Part shown: positions 53,345 through 61,182 of the stretch, one piece after another
Layout of the letters: the number at the start of each line of letters is the position of its first letter
How positions within the stretch are numbered: position 1 is the first letter of the stretch
DNA from: Amycolatopsis orientalis DSM 40040 = KCTC 9412
GTDB lineage: Bacteria > Actinomycetota > Actinomycetes > Mycobacteriales > Pseudonocardiaceae
Length of the DNA: 64,000 bases
Assembly (NCBI RefSeq): GCF_000478275.1
Contig: NZ_ASJB01000064.1
Coordinates: forward strand, 186,001-250,000
Direction: 5' to 3'
Translations under genes and position numbers: made by a program
The notes under the pieces: model-generated
Seen by the model: only the letters and a program-made list of their open reading frames with translations
Database searches by the model: none
What the model was told of the DNA's origin: nothing

Positions 53345-53682
53345 CGGAGAACCCGCAGGCTGACGTCGTCGTCCACGCAGGGCTCGGCCGTGTCGACGGC
53401 GAGCACGACCTTCACCAGTTCACGGAGCGCGCGGGCCAGATGTGCGTCGGCCAGTGCGTAGCGAACCTGCCGTCCTTCGTAGGTGGCCACGACCAGCCCG
53501 CATCCACGCAGGCACGCGAGATGGTTGGACACGTTGGAGCGGCTCAGCCCCAGTTGTCCGGCCAGTTGTCCGGGATAGCTCACACCGTCGAGCAGGGCGA
53601 CCAGGATCTTGCACCGGTTCGGGTCGGCGAGGGCACGGCCCAGCCGGGCGAGCGCGGCACCCTGGGTTTCACACGTCAGCAC
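53341..53682 (-). CDS. cmtR: CmtR-like ArsR/SmtB metal-sensing repressor
   Basis: A 113-residue ArsR/SmtB repressor very similar from memory to Mycobacterium tuberculosis CmtR, a Cd(II)/Pb(II) sensor: MLTCETQGAALARLGRALAD, DGVSYPGQLAGQLGLSRSNV, YEGRQVRYALADAHLARAL. The three CmtR metal ligands fall at the same numbers, Cys57 and Cys61 (HLACLRGCG) and Cys102 (DTAEPC). GTG 53682. A TATTGT -10 about 10 bp upstream suggests a nearly leaderless transcript. It heads an operon with the cation exporter and probably represses it. Confidence 0.94.
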   Translation of the reverse strand: MLTCETQGAALARLGRALADPNRCKILVALLDGVSYPGQLAGQLGLSRSNVSNHLACLRGCGLVVATYEGRQVRYALADAHLARALRELVKVVLAVDTAEPCVDDDVSLRVLR

Positions 53683-53691
53683 GGCCAGAAC

Positions 53692-53726
53692 AATACAGCG
53701 TTCACTGATAGGTCAGCAAGTGCTGA
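53692..53726 (-). promoter_or_regulatory. cmtR promoter and operator candidate
   Basis: On the minus strand TTGCTG, 18-bp spacer, TATTGT. The -35 side overlaps the dyad TCAGCA-AG-TGCTGA (53713-53726), a candidate CmtR site. Confidence 0.55.
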
Positions 53727-54153
53727 ACAATGACCGGCGGGTACAGGGACGGCGGAGCGGCCTCAGGGTGACTGACCCGACGGAGTGTGCGAACGCGACC
53801 CTCTGTTTCGTCGCTGTCTGTCAAGTCGCCGCCGGACACGCGCCGGGAGGTGACCCGAAAGAGATCGTCCGCCCCACTCAAACGGCCGCACGACTGACAC
53901 CGCCGGGAGTTCCATGGCGGCGCCGCATAACACCTGAGAACAATCTCTGGACCAAGCGCGTGAGCAATTTCGATGCGCGAGTGACGTTTCCAAAAGATTT
54001 CGCGACAATGGTCTATTCGGCATTCGGGTGGCCTTTTCCCATTACCCGAAAGTGCGCTTGTGCGGGCAAAACACCTTGCTATGTTGATCCCTGCGGGGCC
54101 GTCACCTCGGGGAATAACCGGCACGCCGCTGTTTGTGGATCTTGTTTGTTCAC
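53727..54153. other. Long intergenic region upstream of the encapsulin/2-MIB operon
   Basis: No convincing gene; the open frames here have no homologous look or ribosome binding site. It holds an inverted repeat TTCGGGT-N14-ACCCGAA (54023-54050) and, 7 bp after it, a promoter-like TTGTGC-N16-TATGTT (54058-54085). The remainder is somewhat richer in A+T than the genes around it. It probably carries the regulated promoter of the shell/terpene operon. Confidence 0.55.
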
Positions 54154-54183
54154 ATGACTATCGAAGGGTGGACCTTGCTGTGA
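54154..54183 (+). CDS. Possible nine-codon leader peptide
   Basis: ATG to TGA reading MTIEGWTLL, whose stop overlaps the GTG of the first shell gene as GTGA. The AGGGTGG that serves the shell gene lies within it. It has no strong ribosome binding site of its own, so it may be chance. Confidence 0.2.
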   Translation: MTIEGWTLL

Positions 54184-55601
54184 CCGTGACCGAATCGGAC
54201 ACTTCCGCCGAAGGTGTCCAGGGGGCGGGAAATCCGCAGCTGAGTTTGGGCCGGGCCGCCGCGCGCAATCTGGCGACCACGACCAAATCCGTTCCGCAGA
54301 TGCAGGGCATTTCGTCCCGGTGGCTGTTGAAGATGCTCGAATGGGTTCAGGTCAACGGTGGCGCCTACCGGGTCAACCGGCGGCTCAATTACGCGGTCGG
54401 CGACGGACGGGTGTCCTTCTCGAAGACCGGGTCCGAGGTGAGTGTGATCCCGGCGGAGCTGGGGGAGCTGAAACCCCTCAAGGGTTACGACGACGAAGAA
54501 GTGCTCGCCGAACTCGCCCGCCGGTTCGAGCAGCAGGAAGTGGCCGCCGGTGACGTACTCGTCGAGTTCGGGCACCGTGCCGACCGCGTCTACCTCATCG
54601 CACACGGCAAGATCACCAAGACCGGCCCTGGTCCGTACGGCGACGAGACCGCGCTGGGCGTGGTCAAGGACGGCGACTACTTCGGCGCGCAGGCACTCGT
54701 CGACGGCGACGGGATCTGGGAGTTCACCGCCAAGGCGGCCACCGCCGGCACCGTGCTGACACTGACCCGCCAGGCCTTCGAGCGGATCCTGGAGCAGTCC
54801 GAATCGCTGCAGGCGCAGATCGAGCAGGCGTCGCGGGACTCCGGACGCGCCAACGACTTCGGCGAGGCCGAGATCGACATCTCCTCCGGCCACGACGGCG
54901 AGCCGCTGCTGCCGGGCACGTTCGTCGACTACGAGACCTCGCCGCGTGAGTACGAACTGAGCGTCGCCCAGACCGTGCTGCGGGTCCACAGCCGCGTCTC
55001 CGACCTCTACAACCAGCCGATGGACCAGACCGAGCAACAGCTTCGCCTGACCATCGAGGCGCTGCGCGAGCGCCAAGAGCACGAAATGATCAACAACGCG
55101 GACTTCGGCCTGCTCAACAACGCCGACTTCGCCCAGCGGATCACGACCCGCACCGGTCCGCCCACTCCGGACGACTTCGACGAGCTGCTCTCCTTGGTGT
55201 GGAAGGAACCCGGCTTCTTCCTCGCGCATCCGCGCACGATCGCCGCGTTCAGCCGCGAGTGCAGCAAACGCGGGATCTACCCGACCGGCGCCGACCTCGG
55301 CGGCCACAAAGTGCCGTCCTGGCGCGGAATCCCGATCCTGCCGTGCAACAAGATCCCGGTCAGCCAGAGCAGCACCAGTTCCGTGCTGCTGATGCGCACC
55401 GGTGAGAAGAACCAGGGCGTCGTCGGCCTGCGTCAGCTCGGCCTGCCCGACGAGTACGAGCCGGGGCTGAACGTCCGCTTCATGGGGATCTCGGAGCAGG
55501 CCATCATCTCCTACCTCGTCAGCACGTACTACTCCGCCGCGGTGCTCGTGCCGGACGCGCTGGCCGTACTCGAAGCCGCCGAACTCGGCCGCGAAGGATG
55601 A
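54180..55601 (+). CDS. Family 2B encapsulin shell protein A (HK97 fold with CBD insert)
   Basis: A 473-residue EshA-like shell protein. It has an N-terminal arm ([36 protein letters not shown]), a cyclic-nucleotide-binding-type domain at about residues 95-215 ([30 protein letters not shown] ... [13 protein letters not shown]), and the HK97-like shell body with [58 protein letters not shown] and a C-terminal A-domain ending [39 protein letters not shown]. It has no DNA-binding HTH, so it is not a Crp regulator. In the phosphate-binding cassette, YFGAQAL lacks the usual Glu and the conserved Arg is absent. GTG 54180 follows AGGGTGG. The stop overlaps shell B (ATGA). Confidence 0.9.
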   Translation: MTVTESDTSAEGVQGAGNPQLSLGRAAARNLATTTKSVPQMQGISSRWLLKMLEWVQVNGGAYRVNRRLNYAVGDGRVSFSKTGSEVSVIPAELGELKPLKGYDDEEVLAELARRFEQQEVAAGDVLVEFGHRADRVYLIAHGKITKTGPGPYGDETALGVVKDGDYFGAQALVDGDGIWEFTAKAATAGTVLTLTRQAFERILEQSESLQAQIEQASRDSGRANDFGEAEIDISSGHDGEPLLPGTFVDYETSPREYELSVAQTVLRVHSRVSDLYNQPMDQTEQQLRLTIEALRERQEHEMINNADFGLLNNADFAQRITTRTGPPTPDDFDELLSLVWKEPGFFLAHPRTIAAFSRECSKRGIYPTGADLGGHKVPSWRGIPILPCNKIPVSQSSTSSVLLMRTGEKNQGVVGLRQLGLPDEYEPGLNVRFMGISEQAIISYLVSTYYSAAVLVPDALAVLEAAELGREG

Positions 55602-56986
55602 CCGCCACGACGCCGGAGGCCGACCGGCGGCTCAGTCTCGGCCCAGCCGCCGCGCGGAACCTGGCGACGACCACCAAGACCCGGCCGCAGATGCAGAGCA
55701 TCACGCCGCGGTGGCTGCTCAAGATGCTGCCCTGGGTCGAGGCGTCCGGTGGCACCTTCCGGGTCAACCGGCGCCTGACCTACGCCATCGGCGACGGGCG
55801 GGTGAGCTTCACCAACGTCGGCACCGAGGTCAGGGTCGTCCCGCAGGAACTCGCGGAATTGGCGCTGCTGCGCGGTTTCGACGACGAAGACACGCTCACC
55901 GCGCTCGCCGACCGGTTCGTGCAGCATGAATACCGGCAGGGCGACACGATCGTCGGCCACGGCACCCCGCTCGACGAGGTCGTGCTGATCGCGCACGGCA
56001 AGGTCGCCAAGGTGGCGCCGGGTGAGTACGGCGGCGAGGCGACCATCGGCAGCATGGCCGACGGTGACCATTTCGGCGAGGAGATGCTCGCCGGGATCGA
56101 CCGGAACTGGCCGTACACCGTCAAGGCCGTCACCCCGGTGACCGTGCTGACCCTGCGTGCCGACGACTTCGCCGACCTCAACGGCCGTTCCGAGGCGATG
56201 CGCGGTCACGTGCAGGGCATGCTGGCGCGCGGTACCCAACCCCAGAACGCCAAGGGGGAAGCGGAGATCGGGATGTCGTCCGGGCACGACGGCGAGCCGC
56301 CGCTGCCGGGCACGTTCGTCGACTACGAGCTCTCGCCGCGCGAATACGACCTGGCCGTCGCCCAGACGTCGCTGCGAGTGCACACGCGGGTGACCGATCT
56401 CTACAACGGGCCGATGGACCAGTTCGACGAGCAACTCCGGCTGACCGTGGCGGCGCTGCGGGAACGGCAGGAGTACGACCTGATCAACAACCGCGAGTTC
56501 GGGCTGCTGCACAACGCCGACCTCAAATCGCGGTTCCAGACCCGGTCCGGTCCGCCGACGCCCGACGACATGGACGAACTCGTCAGCCGCCGCCGCAAGA
56601 CGAAGTTCTTCCTCGCCCATCCGCGCGCGATCGCCGCGTTCGGCCGGGAGTGCACGAGCCGCGGCCTGTATCCCGAGGGCACCACGGTCGACGGCAAGGT
56701 CGTCGCCGCGTGGCGCGGGGTGCCACTGCTGCCCTGCGACAAGATCCCGGTCACCGACGCGGGTACGACGTCGATCCTCGCCATGCGGACCGGCCTGGAG
56801 GACAACGGCGTGATCGGGCTGCATCAGACCGGCCTGCCCGACGAGTACGAGCCGGGACTGAACGTGCGGTTCGACGGCATCTCCGAACAGGCCGTGGCCT
56901 CCTACCTGGTCAGCACCTACTACTCGGCCGCCGTCCTGGTACCGGACGCGCTCGGCGTCCTCGAGAACGTCGAGATCGCGCGTTGA
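55598..56986 (+). CDS. Family 2B encapsulin shell protein B
   Basis: A 462-residue paralogue of shell A, colinear throughout: arm [39 protein letters not shown] with HFGEEML (keeps the Glu) but WPYTVKAVT in place of the usual Arg-Ala, and body [62 protein letters not shown]. The two shells are clearly related but diverged, so they may co-assemble in one shell or form separate ones. ATG 55598 overlaps the shell A stop, implying coupled and perhaps balanced synthesis. The methyltransferase gene follows after 53 bp. Confidence 0.9.
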   Translation: MTATTPEADRRLSLGPAAARNLATTTKTRPQMQSITPRWLLKMLPWVEASGGTFRVNRRLTYAIGDGRVSFTNVGTEVRVVPQELAELALLRGFDDEDTLTALADRFVQHEYRQGDTIVGHGTPLDEVVLIAHGKVAKVAPGEYGGEATIGSMADGDHFGEEMLAGIDRNWPYTVKAVTPVTVLTLRADDFADLNGRSEAMRGHVQGMLARGTQPQNAKGEAEIGMSSGHDGEPPLPGTFVDYELSPREYDLAVAQTSLRVHTRVTDLYNGPMDQFDEQLRLTVAALRERQEYDLINNREFGLLHNADLKSRFQTRSGPPTPDDMDELVSRRRKTKFFLAHPRAIAAFGRECTSRGLYPEGTTVDGKVVAAWRGVPLLPCDKIPVTDAGTTSILAMRTGLEDNGVIGLHQTGLPDEYEPGLNVRFDGISEQAVASYLVSTYYSAAVLVPDALGVLENVEIAR

Positions 56987-57039
56987 CCCCTCGATCCGCA
57001 ACGACACCGGACATCAACGCTTCAGAAAGGAACACCCAC

Positions 57040-57903
57040 GTGACCATCGCCCGTACTCCCGCTCCCGCCAAGGTGCTGCGCACCGAGTACCAGAAGTCGG
57101 TGGCGTCGTACTGGAACAAGGAGAAGGACCCGGTCAACCTGCGGCTCGGTGACGTGGACGGGCTCTATCACCACCACTACGGGATCGGCGAGGTCGATTG
57201 GTCGGTGCTGGAAGGGCCGGAGGAGACCCGCGACGAGCGGATCATCGCCGAGATGCACCGCCTGGAGACCGCGCAGGCGGACGTCCTGCTCGATCACCTC
57301 GGCGACGTCAAACCGGACGACCACCTCCTCGACGCCGGCTGCGGGCGCGGCGGGTCCAGCATCATGGCGAACGCGCGCTTCGGCTGCCACGTCGACGGGA
57401 TCTCGATCTCGGAGAAGCAGGTCGAGTTCGCCAATCACCAGGCGGACCTCCGCGGGGTCTCCGACCGGGTGCGCTACCACTTCCGCAACATGCTCGACAC
57501 CGGTTTCGAAACCGGCTCGCGCAAGGCGATCTGGAACAACGAGAGCACCATGTACGTCGATCTCCACGAGCTGTTCGCCGAGCACGCGCGGCAGCTGGAG
57601 TTCGGCGGTCGCTACGTCACCATCACCGGCTGCTACAACGACGTGACCGGCGGGCGCTCCAAGGCCGTCGCGCAGATCGACCAGCACTACACGTGCAACA
57701 TCCATCCGCGTAGCGAGTACTTCAAGGCGATGACGGCGAACGGCCTGGTGCCGATCTCGGTGGTGGACCTGACGGCGGACACGATCCCGTACTGGGAGTT
57801 GCGCGCGAAGTCGTCCGTGGCGACCGGGATCGAGGGGCCGTTCCTCGACGCCTATCGCGAAGGCAGCTTCCACTACCTGCTCATCGCCGCGGACCGGATC
57901 TGA
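57040..57903 (+). CDS. gppmt: Geranyl diphosphate 2-C-methyltransferase
   Basis: A 287-residue SAM-dependent enzyme that methylates C2 of geranyl diphosphate, giving 2-methyl-GPP, the first committed step to 2-methylisoborneol. Diagnostic parts: SVASYWNKEKDPVNLRLGDVDGLYHHHYGIG, SAM motif [65 protein letters not shown] and IHPRSEYFKAM. GTG 57040 has GAAAGGA 9 bp upstream. It lies between the shell genes and the synthase on the same strand. It shows no Pro-rich extension, so it is probably not packaged itself. Confidence 0.95.
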   Translation: MTIARTPAPAKVLRTEYQKSVASYWNKEKDPVNLRLGDVDGLYHHHYGIGEVDWSVLEGPEETRDERIIAEMHRLETAQADVLLDHLGDVKPDDHLLDAGCGRGGSSIMANARFGCHVDGISISEKQVEFANHQADLRGVSDRVRYHFRNMLDTGFETGSRKAIWNNESTMYVDLHELFAEHARQLEFGGRYVTITGCYNDVTGGRSKAVAQIDQHYTCNIHPRSEYFKAMTANGLVPISVVDLTADTIPYWELRAKSSVATGIEGPFLDAYREGSFHYLLIAADRI

Positions 57904-57932
57904 TCCCTGCCGAGACCATCGGAGTGACTGCG

Positions 57933-59129
57933 ATGACGGAACAAGGCGCTCTGGCCACCTTGCTGGCCGGGCCGAGCGGGCTGGGGACGTCCGCCGCGCG
58001 TCTGGCGGCCCGCCTCGCACGTACCCCGGCGGCGGTGGTGCAGACACCGCCGCCGCCGGGTCCCGAGGCGGGGCTCGATCCCGGGTACGCGTATCGCCCG
58101 TGGGGTGACGGGTCGGCGCCGCCGTTGTACTGCCCGGTCACCGAACGGATCAACGATCCGCTCGCGGAGGAGGTCGACAGGCGGCTGGTGCTGTGGGCGG
58201 CCGAATGCGGTTTCGGCGAGGAGGAGTGCGAGCAGATCGGGAAGGCGGGCTTCGGCAGGCTGGTCATGCTCGCCCACCCTGACTGCGAGGATCCCGACAG
58301 GCTGCTGATCTCAGCGCGGCTCAACGCCGCCTGGTGGGCGGCCGACGATCTCTACGCCGACGACACGTCGCTCGGCGCTGTTCCGGCGGAACTGCCGCCG
58401 AAGCTCGCGCTGGCGATGGCCGCCATGGATCCGGTGCCGTCGCTGGGTGAATTCAGCCGCGATCTCGACGAAACACTGCGGAACGACCGGGTTCTGGTGG
58501 CGCTGAACTCGGGGACGGACTTCCTGCGGCGGGCCGGGACGGCCGCGCAGGTCCAGCGTGTCTGCTATTCGACCTTCGCGATGTTCGTGAGCTGGACGGC
58601 CTACGCGGCATGGCGCCACAGCGGGAAGTACCCGCCGGCGTGGGAGTACCTCGCTGCCCGGCAGCACGACAGCTTCTACACGTCGATGACCTTGATCGAC
58701 GTCCTCGGCGGCTACGAACTGACGTCGAACCTCTACTACGACCCGCGGGTCCGCGAGGCGGCGATCCAGGCGGGCACCGCGGCCGTGCTCGTCAACGACG
58801 TGCACTCGGTCACCAAGGATCTGGAGGACGAGTCGCCGCCCTGCAACGCGGTCCTGCTGATCGCCGACGACCGGAAGTGCTCGATCGAGGAGGCCACGGC
58901 GATCACCGTCGAACTGCACAACGACGTCGTCCGGGACTTCCAGGCAGCGCACGAGAAGTTGAGTGGGGTGCCTTCCCCCGAACTGCAACGCTTCTTACGC
59001 GGCTTGCGGAGCTGGATGGGCGGCGGGTTCGAATGGCACTCGACGAGTCCGCGCTACCGCACGAAACCCAGCGTTCAGTCCTCTGGATGCGGTAGTTCGC
59101 GACACGAACCTCCGCATTCAGAGGACTGA
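57933..59129 (+). CDS. 2-Methylisoborneol synthase
   Basis: A 398-residue class I terpene synthase that cyclises 2-methyl-GPP to the odorant 2-methylisoborneol. The first ~70 residues are Ala/Pro-rich and disordered, with the conserved GPSGLGTSAARL patch, the presumed encapsulin loading segment. Metal motifs: DDLYADD (from Asp138) and NDVHSVTKD (Asn288, Ser292, Asp296), where the last position is normally Glu. ATG 57933 is chosen for spacing to GGAG; GTG 57924 is possible. About the last 18 residues (VQSSGCGSSRHEPPHSED) are encoded by the family C palindrome and look like a replaced C-terminus. Confidence 0.95.
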   Translation: MTEQGALATLLAGPSGLGTSAARLAARLARTPAAVVQTPPPPGPEAGLDPGYAYRPWGDGSAPPLYCPVTERINDPLAEEVDRRLVLWAAECGFGEEECEQIGKAGFGRLVMLAHPDCEDPDRLLISARLNAAWWAADDLYADDTSLGAVPAELPPKLALAMAAMDPVPSLGEFSRDLDETLRNDRVLVALNSGTDFLRRAGTAAQVQRVCYSTFAMFVSWTAYAAWRHSGKYPPAWEYLAARQHDSFYTSMTLIDVLGGYELTSNLYYDPRVREAAIQAGTAAVLVNDVHSVTKDLEDESPPCNAVLLIADDRKCSIEEATAITVELHNDVVRDFQAAHEKLSGVPSPELQRFLRGLRSWMGGGFEWHSTSPRYRTKPSVQSSGCGSSRHEPPHSED

Positions 59130-59133
59130 ACGC
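59071..59133. repeat. Family C palindrome / bidirectional terminator
   Basis: 63-bp hairpin: arms GCGTTCAGTCCTCTGGATGC+GG (59071-59092) and complement (59112-59133) with one mismatch, inner stem GTTCG / CGAAC. It overlaps the synthase 3' end and ends 4 bp before the convergent ligase stop. A half copy lies at 12336-12360. Confidence 0.88.
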
Positions 59134-59136
59134 GAG

Positions 59137-61128
59137 CTAGACGACGCCTGCCTCGATCAGCTGCCGCCAGATCACGCCCTGGTCGACGACCTCGACTTCG
59201 AGCTTCTCGGCCTTGGTGAGCTTGCTCGCGCCGACATCGGCACCGGTGATGAGCATGTCCGTGTTCGCCGAAACCGACGACGCGGTGGTCGCGCCCGCCT
59301 TCTCGCACAACCGCTGGAAGGTCGGGCGCGGCACCTTCTCCCCGGAACGGGGGTCGCTGATCGAACCGGTGACCACGACCGTCTTGCCCTCCAGCGGCGC
59401 GCCGGCCACGACGACCGGCGGAAGGTCCTCCTCGCGCACGTCCAGCGAGACCCCGACCTCCCGCAGCCGCTCGAGTTCGGGCTTGAGCCGGGTGAGGTGC
59501 TCGATCAGCGAGGCGGCCACCTTGGGGCCGATGTCCTCGACGGCCACGAGTCCTTCTTCGCCCGCCTCGGCGACCGCTTCGAGCGAACCGAACCCCGCAC
59601 GGCACAGCCGGGCCGCCGTACCTTCGGACGCCATCGGGATCGCCAGCCCGATCAGCGCCCGGCGCAGGCCGACGGCGCGGCTCGCGTCGATCGACTCGAT
59701 CATGCGGGTGGCGGAGACTTCACCGATGCGGTCGAACTCCAGCAGCTTCTCTTTCGTGAGCCGGTAGAAGTCCGACGGGTGTTCGAGGATCCCGGCCTCG
59801 GCGAGCCGCTCGATCCAGACCCCGCCGATCGCGTCGATGTCCGCCGCGGCCCGCGAAGCCCAGTGGATGAGCCGCCGCACCGTCTGGGCGGGGCAGGCGA
59901 CGTTGGTGCAGAACAGCTCCCGGCTGTTGCCCTGTTCGGTCAACGGCTCTTCGCAGGACGGGCACACCGACGGCGGCACGATCTCGCGTTCCTCGCCGGT
60001 GCGTTTGGCGGCGTCCAGGACACCCGCGACGAACGGGATGACGTCACCGGCGCGGCGCACCAGCACGGTGTCACCGATCTTGATCCCGCGGGCCCGGATG
60101 ACCTCCTGGTTGGCCAGTGTCGCGCGGGTGACGGTGGTGCCGCCGACGAACACCGGCTCCAGCCACGCGACGGGGGCGATCTTGCCGGTCTTGCCGACGT
60201 CCCAGACCACGTCGACGAGCAAGGTGGTCTTCTCTTCGGCGGCGAACTTGAACGCCAGCGCGCCGCGGGGTGAGCTCGACCTTGTCCCGGCGGCGGCGTA
60301 GGCATCGCGATCCGCGAGGCGCAGGACGGCGCCGTCGAGGTCGTAATCGAGTTCGTTGCGTTGCTGCTCGATGGTCGTGATGACGGCTTGCGCGGCCTCG
60401 GCGTCCTCGCAGTGGCGCATGTCGGCGGCGGTGAACCCGAGCGTCCGCAGGGCGCCGTCGAGGTCGGTTTCCGCGCTGTCGGGTTCGGTGGTCAGGTCGA
60501 AGGCGAAGAACCGCAGTCGTCGTTCGGCGACGGTGGCCGGATCCTTGGCGCGCAGGGTGCCCGCGGCGGCGTTGCGCGGATTGATCAGCGGTTTGTCGGG
60601 ATGCGCCTTGTTGTAGGCGGCGAAGGTGGAGCGCAGCATGACCGCCTCGCCCCGCACCTCGACCCGTCCCGGCGCCTCGACCTGCTCCGGGACGCCGTCG
60701 GTCAGCGCACGTACCAGCATGGTCACGTCGTCACCGGTGGTCCCGTCGCCGCGGGTCACCGCCCGCGCGAGCCGGCCGTTCTCGTAGACCAGCGCCAGCG
60801 ACAGCCCGTCCAGCTTCGGCATGACCACCACGGACTGGCCGGGGAAGCGGGCGAAGAACGCCGAGACCTGCTCGGGTTTGGTCGCCTTCTCCAGCGACAG
60901 CATCGGGCGCGAGTGCCGGATGGGCGCGTGCAGCACGGCGGGCGCGCCGACCTGGTCGAGCGGATTCGGATCCGGGGTCAGCTCGGGGTTGGCCTCGATG
61001 AGACCACGCAACTCGTCTTCGATCGCGTCGTAGTCGGCGTCGGCCACCTTCGGCGAGCCCCGGTAGTAGGCGTCGCGAAGGACGACGATCTGATCGGCGA
61101 GTTCCTGGATGCGGTCCCGAGCGTTCAC
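59137..61128 (-). CDS. NAD-dependent DNA ligase, LigA family, divergent
   Basis: A 663-residue LigA-family protein. Domain order: Ia domain (DAYYRGSPKVADADYDAIEDELR), adenylation domain with nucleophile Lys in MPKLDGLSLALVYENG and RGDGTTGDDVT, OB fold, four-Cys zinc finger (CPSC ... CTNVAC), helix-hairpin-helix region (AIGGVWIERLAEAG, VEDIGPKVAASL) and a BRCT domain (GKTVVVTGSISDPRSGEK). The KLDG core and neighbouring residues differ from the usual housekeeping K(I/V)DG pattern, so this may be a second, specialised ligase. GTG 61128 is used; GTG 61152 is possible. Convergent with the 2-MIB operon. Confidence 0.9.
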   Translation of the reverse strand: MNARDRIQELADQIVVLRDAYYRGSPKVADADYDAIEDELRGLIEANPELTPDPNPLDQVGAPAVLHAPIRHSRPMLSLEKATKPEQVSAFFARFPGQSVVVMPKLDGLSLALVYENGRLARAVTRGDGTTGDDVTMLVRALTDGVPEQVEAPGRVEVRGEAVMLRSTFAAYNKAHPDKPLINPRNAAAGTLRAKDPATVAERRLRFFAFDLTTEPDSAETDLDGALRTLGFTAADMRHCEDAEAAQAVITTIEQQRNELDYDLDGAVLRLADRDAYAAAGTRSSSPRGALAFKFAAEEKTTLLVDVVWDVGKTGKIAPVAWLEPVFVGGTTVTRATLANQEVIRARGIKIGDTVLVRRAGDVIPFVAGVLDAAKRTGEEREIVPPSVCPSCEEPLTEQGNSRELFCTNVACPAQTVRRLIHWASRAAADIDAIGGVWIERLAEAGILEHPSDFYRLTKEKLLEFDRIGEVSATRMIESIDASRAVGLRRALIGLAIPMASEGTAARLCRAGFGSLEAVAEAGEEGLVAVEDIGPKVAASLIEHLTRLKPELERLREVGVSLDVREEDLPPVVVAGAPLEGKTVVVTGSISDPRSGEKVPRPTFQRLCEKAGATTASSVSANTDMLITGADVGASKLTKAEKLEVEVVDQGVIWRQLIEAGVV

Positions 61129-61182
61129 GAGGCAGAGATTACCCGTGACCACCGACAGAACATTGTCCGAAGAGGACTCGTG

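Noticed and set aside
53702-54157. Small genes in the cmtR-shell intergenic region
   Set aside because: Open frames on both strands have no ribosome binding site, no conserved motif and a composition unlike neighbouring genes.
54180-56986. Annotation of the two CBD proteins as Crp/Fnr transcription regulators
   Set aside because: The cyclic-nucleotide domain is present but there is no C-terminal HTH; the remainder matches the EshA/HK97 shell pattern and both proteins are about twice the length of a Crp regulator.
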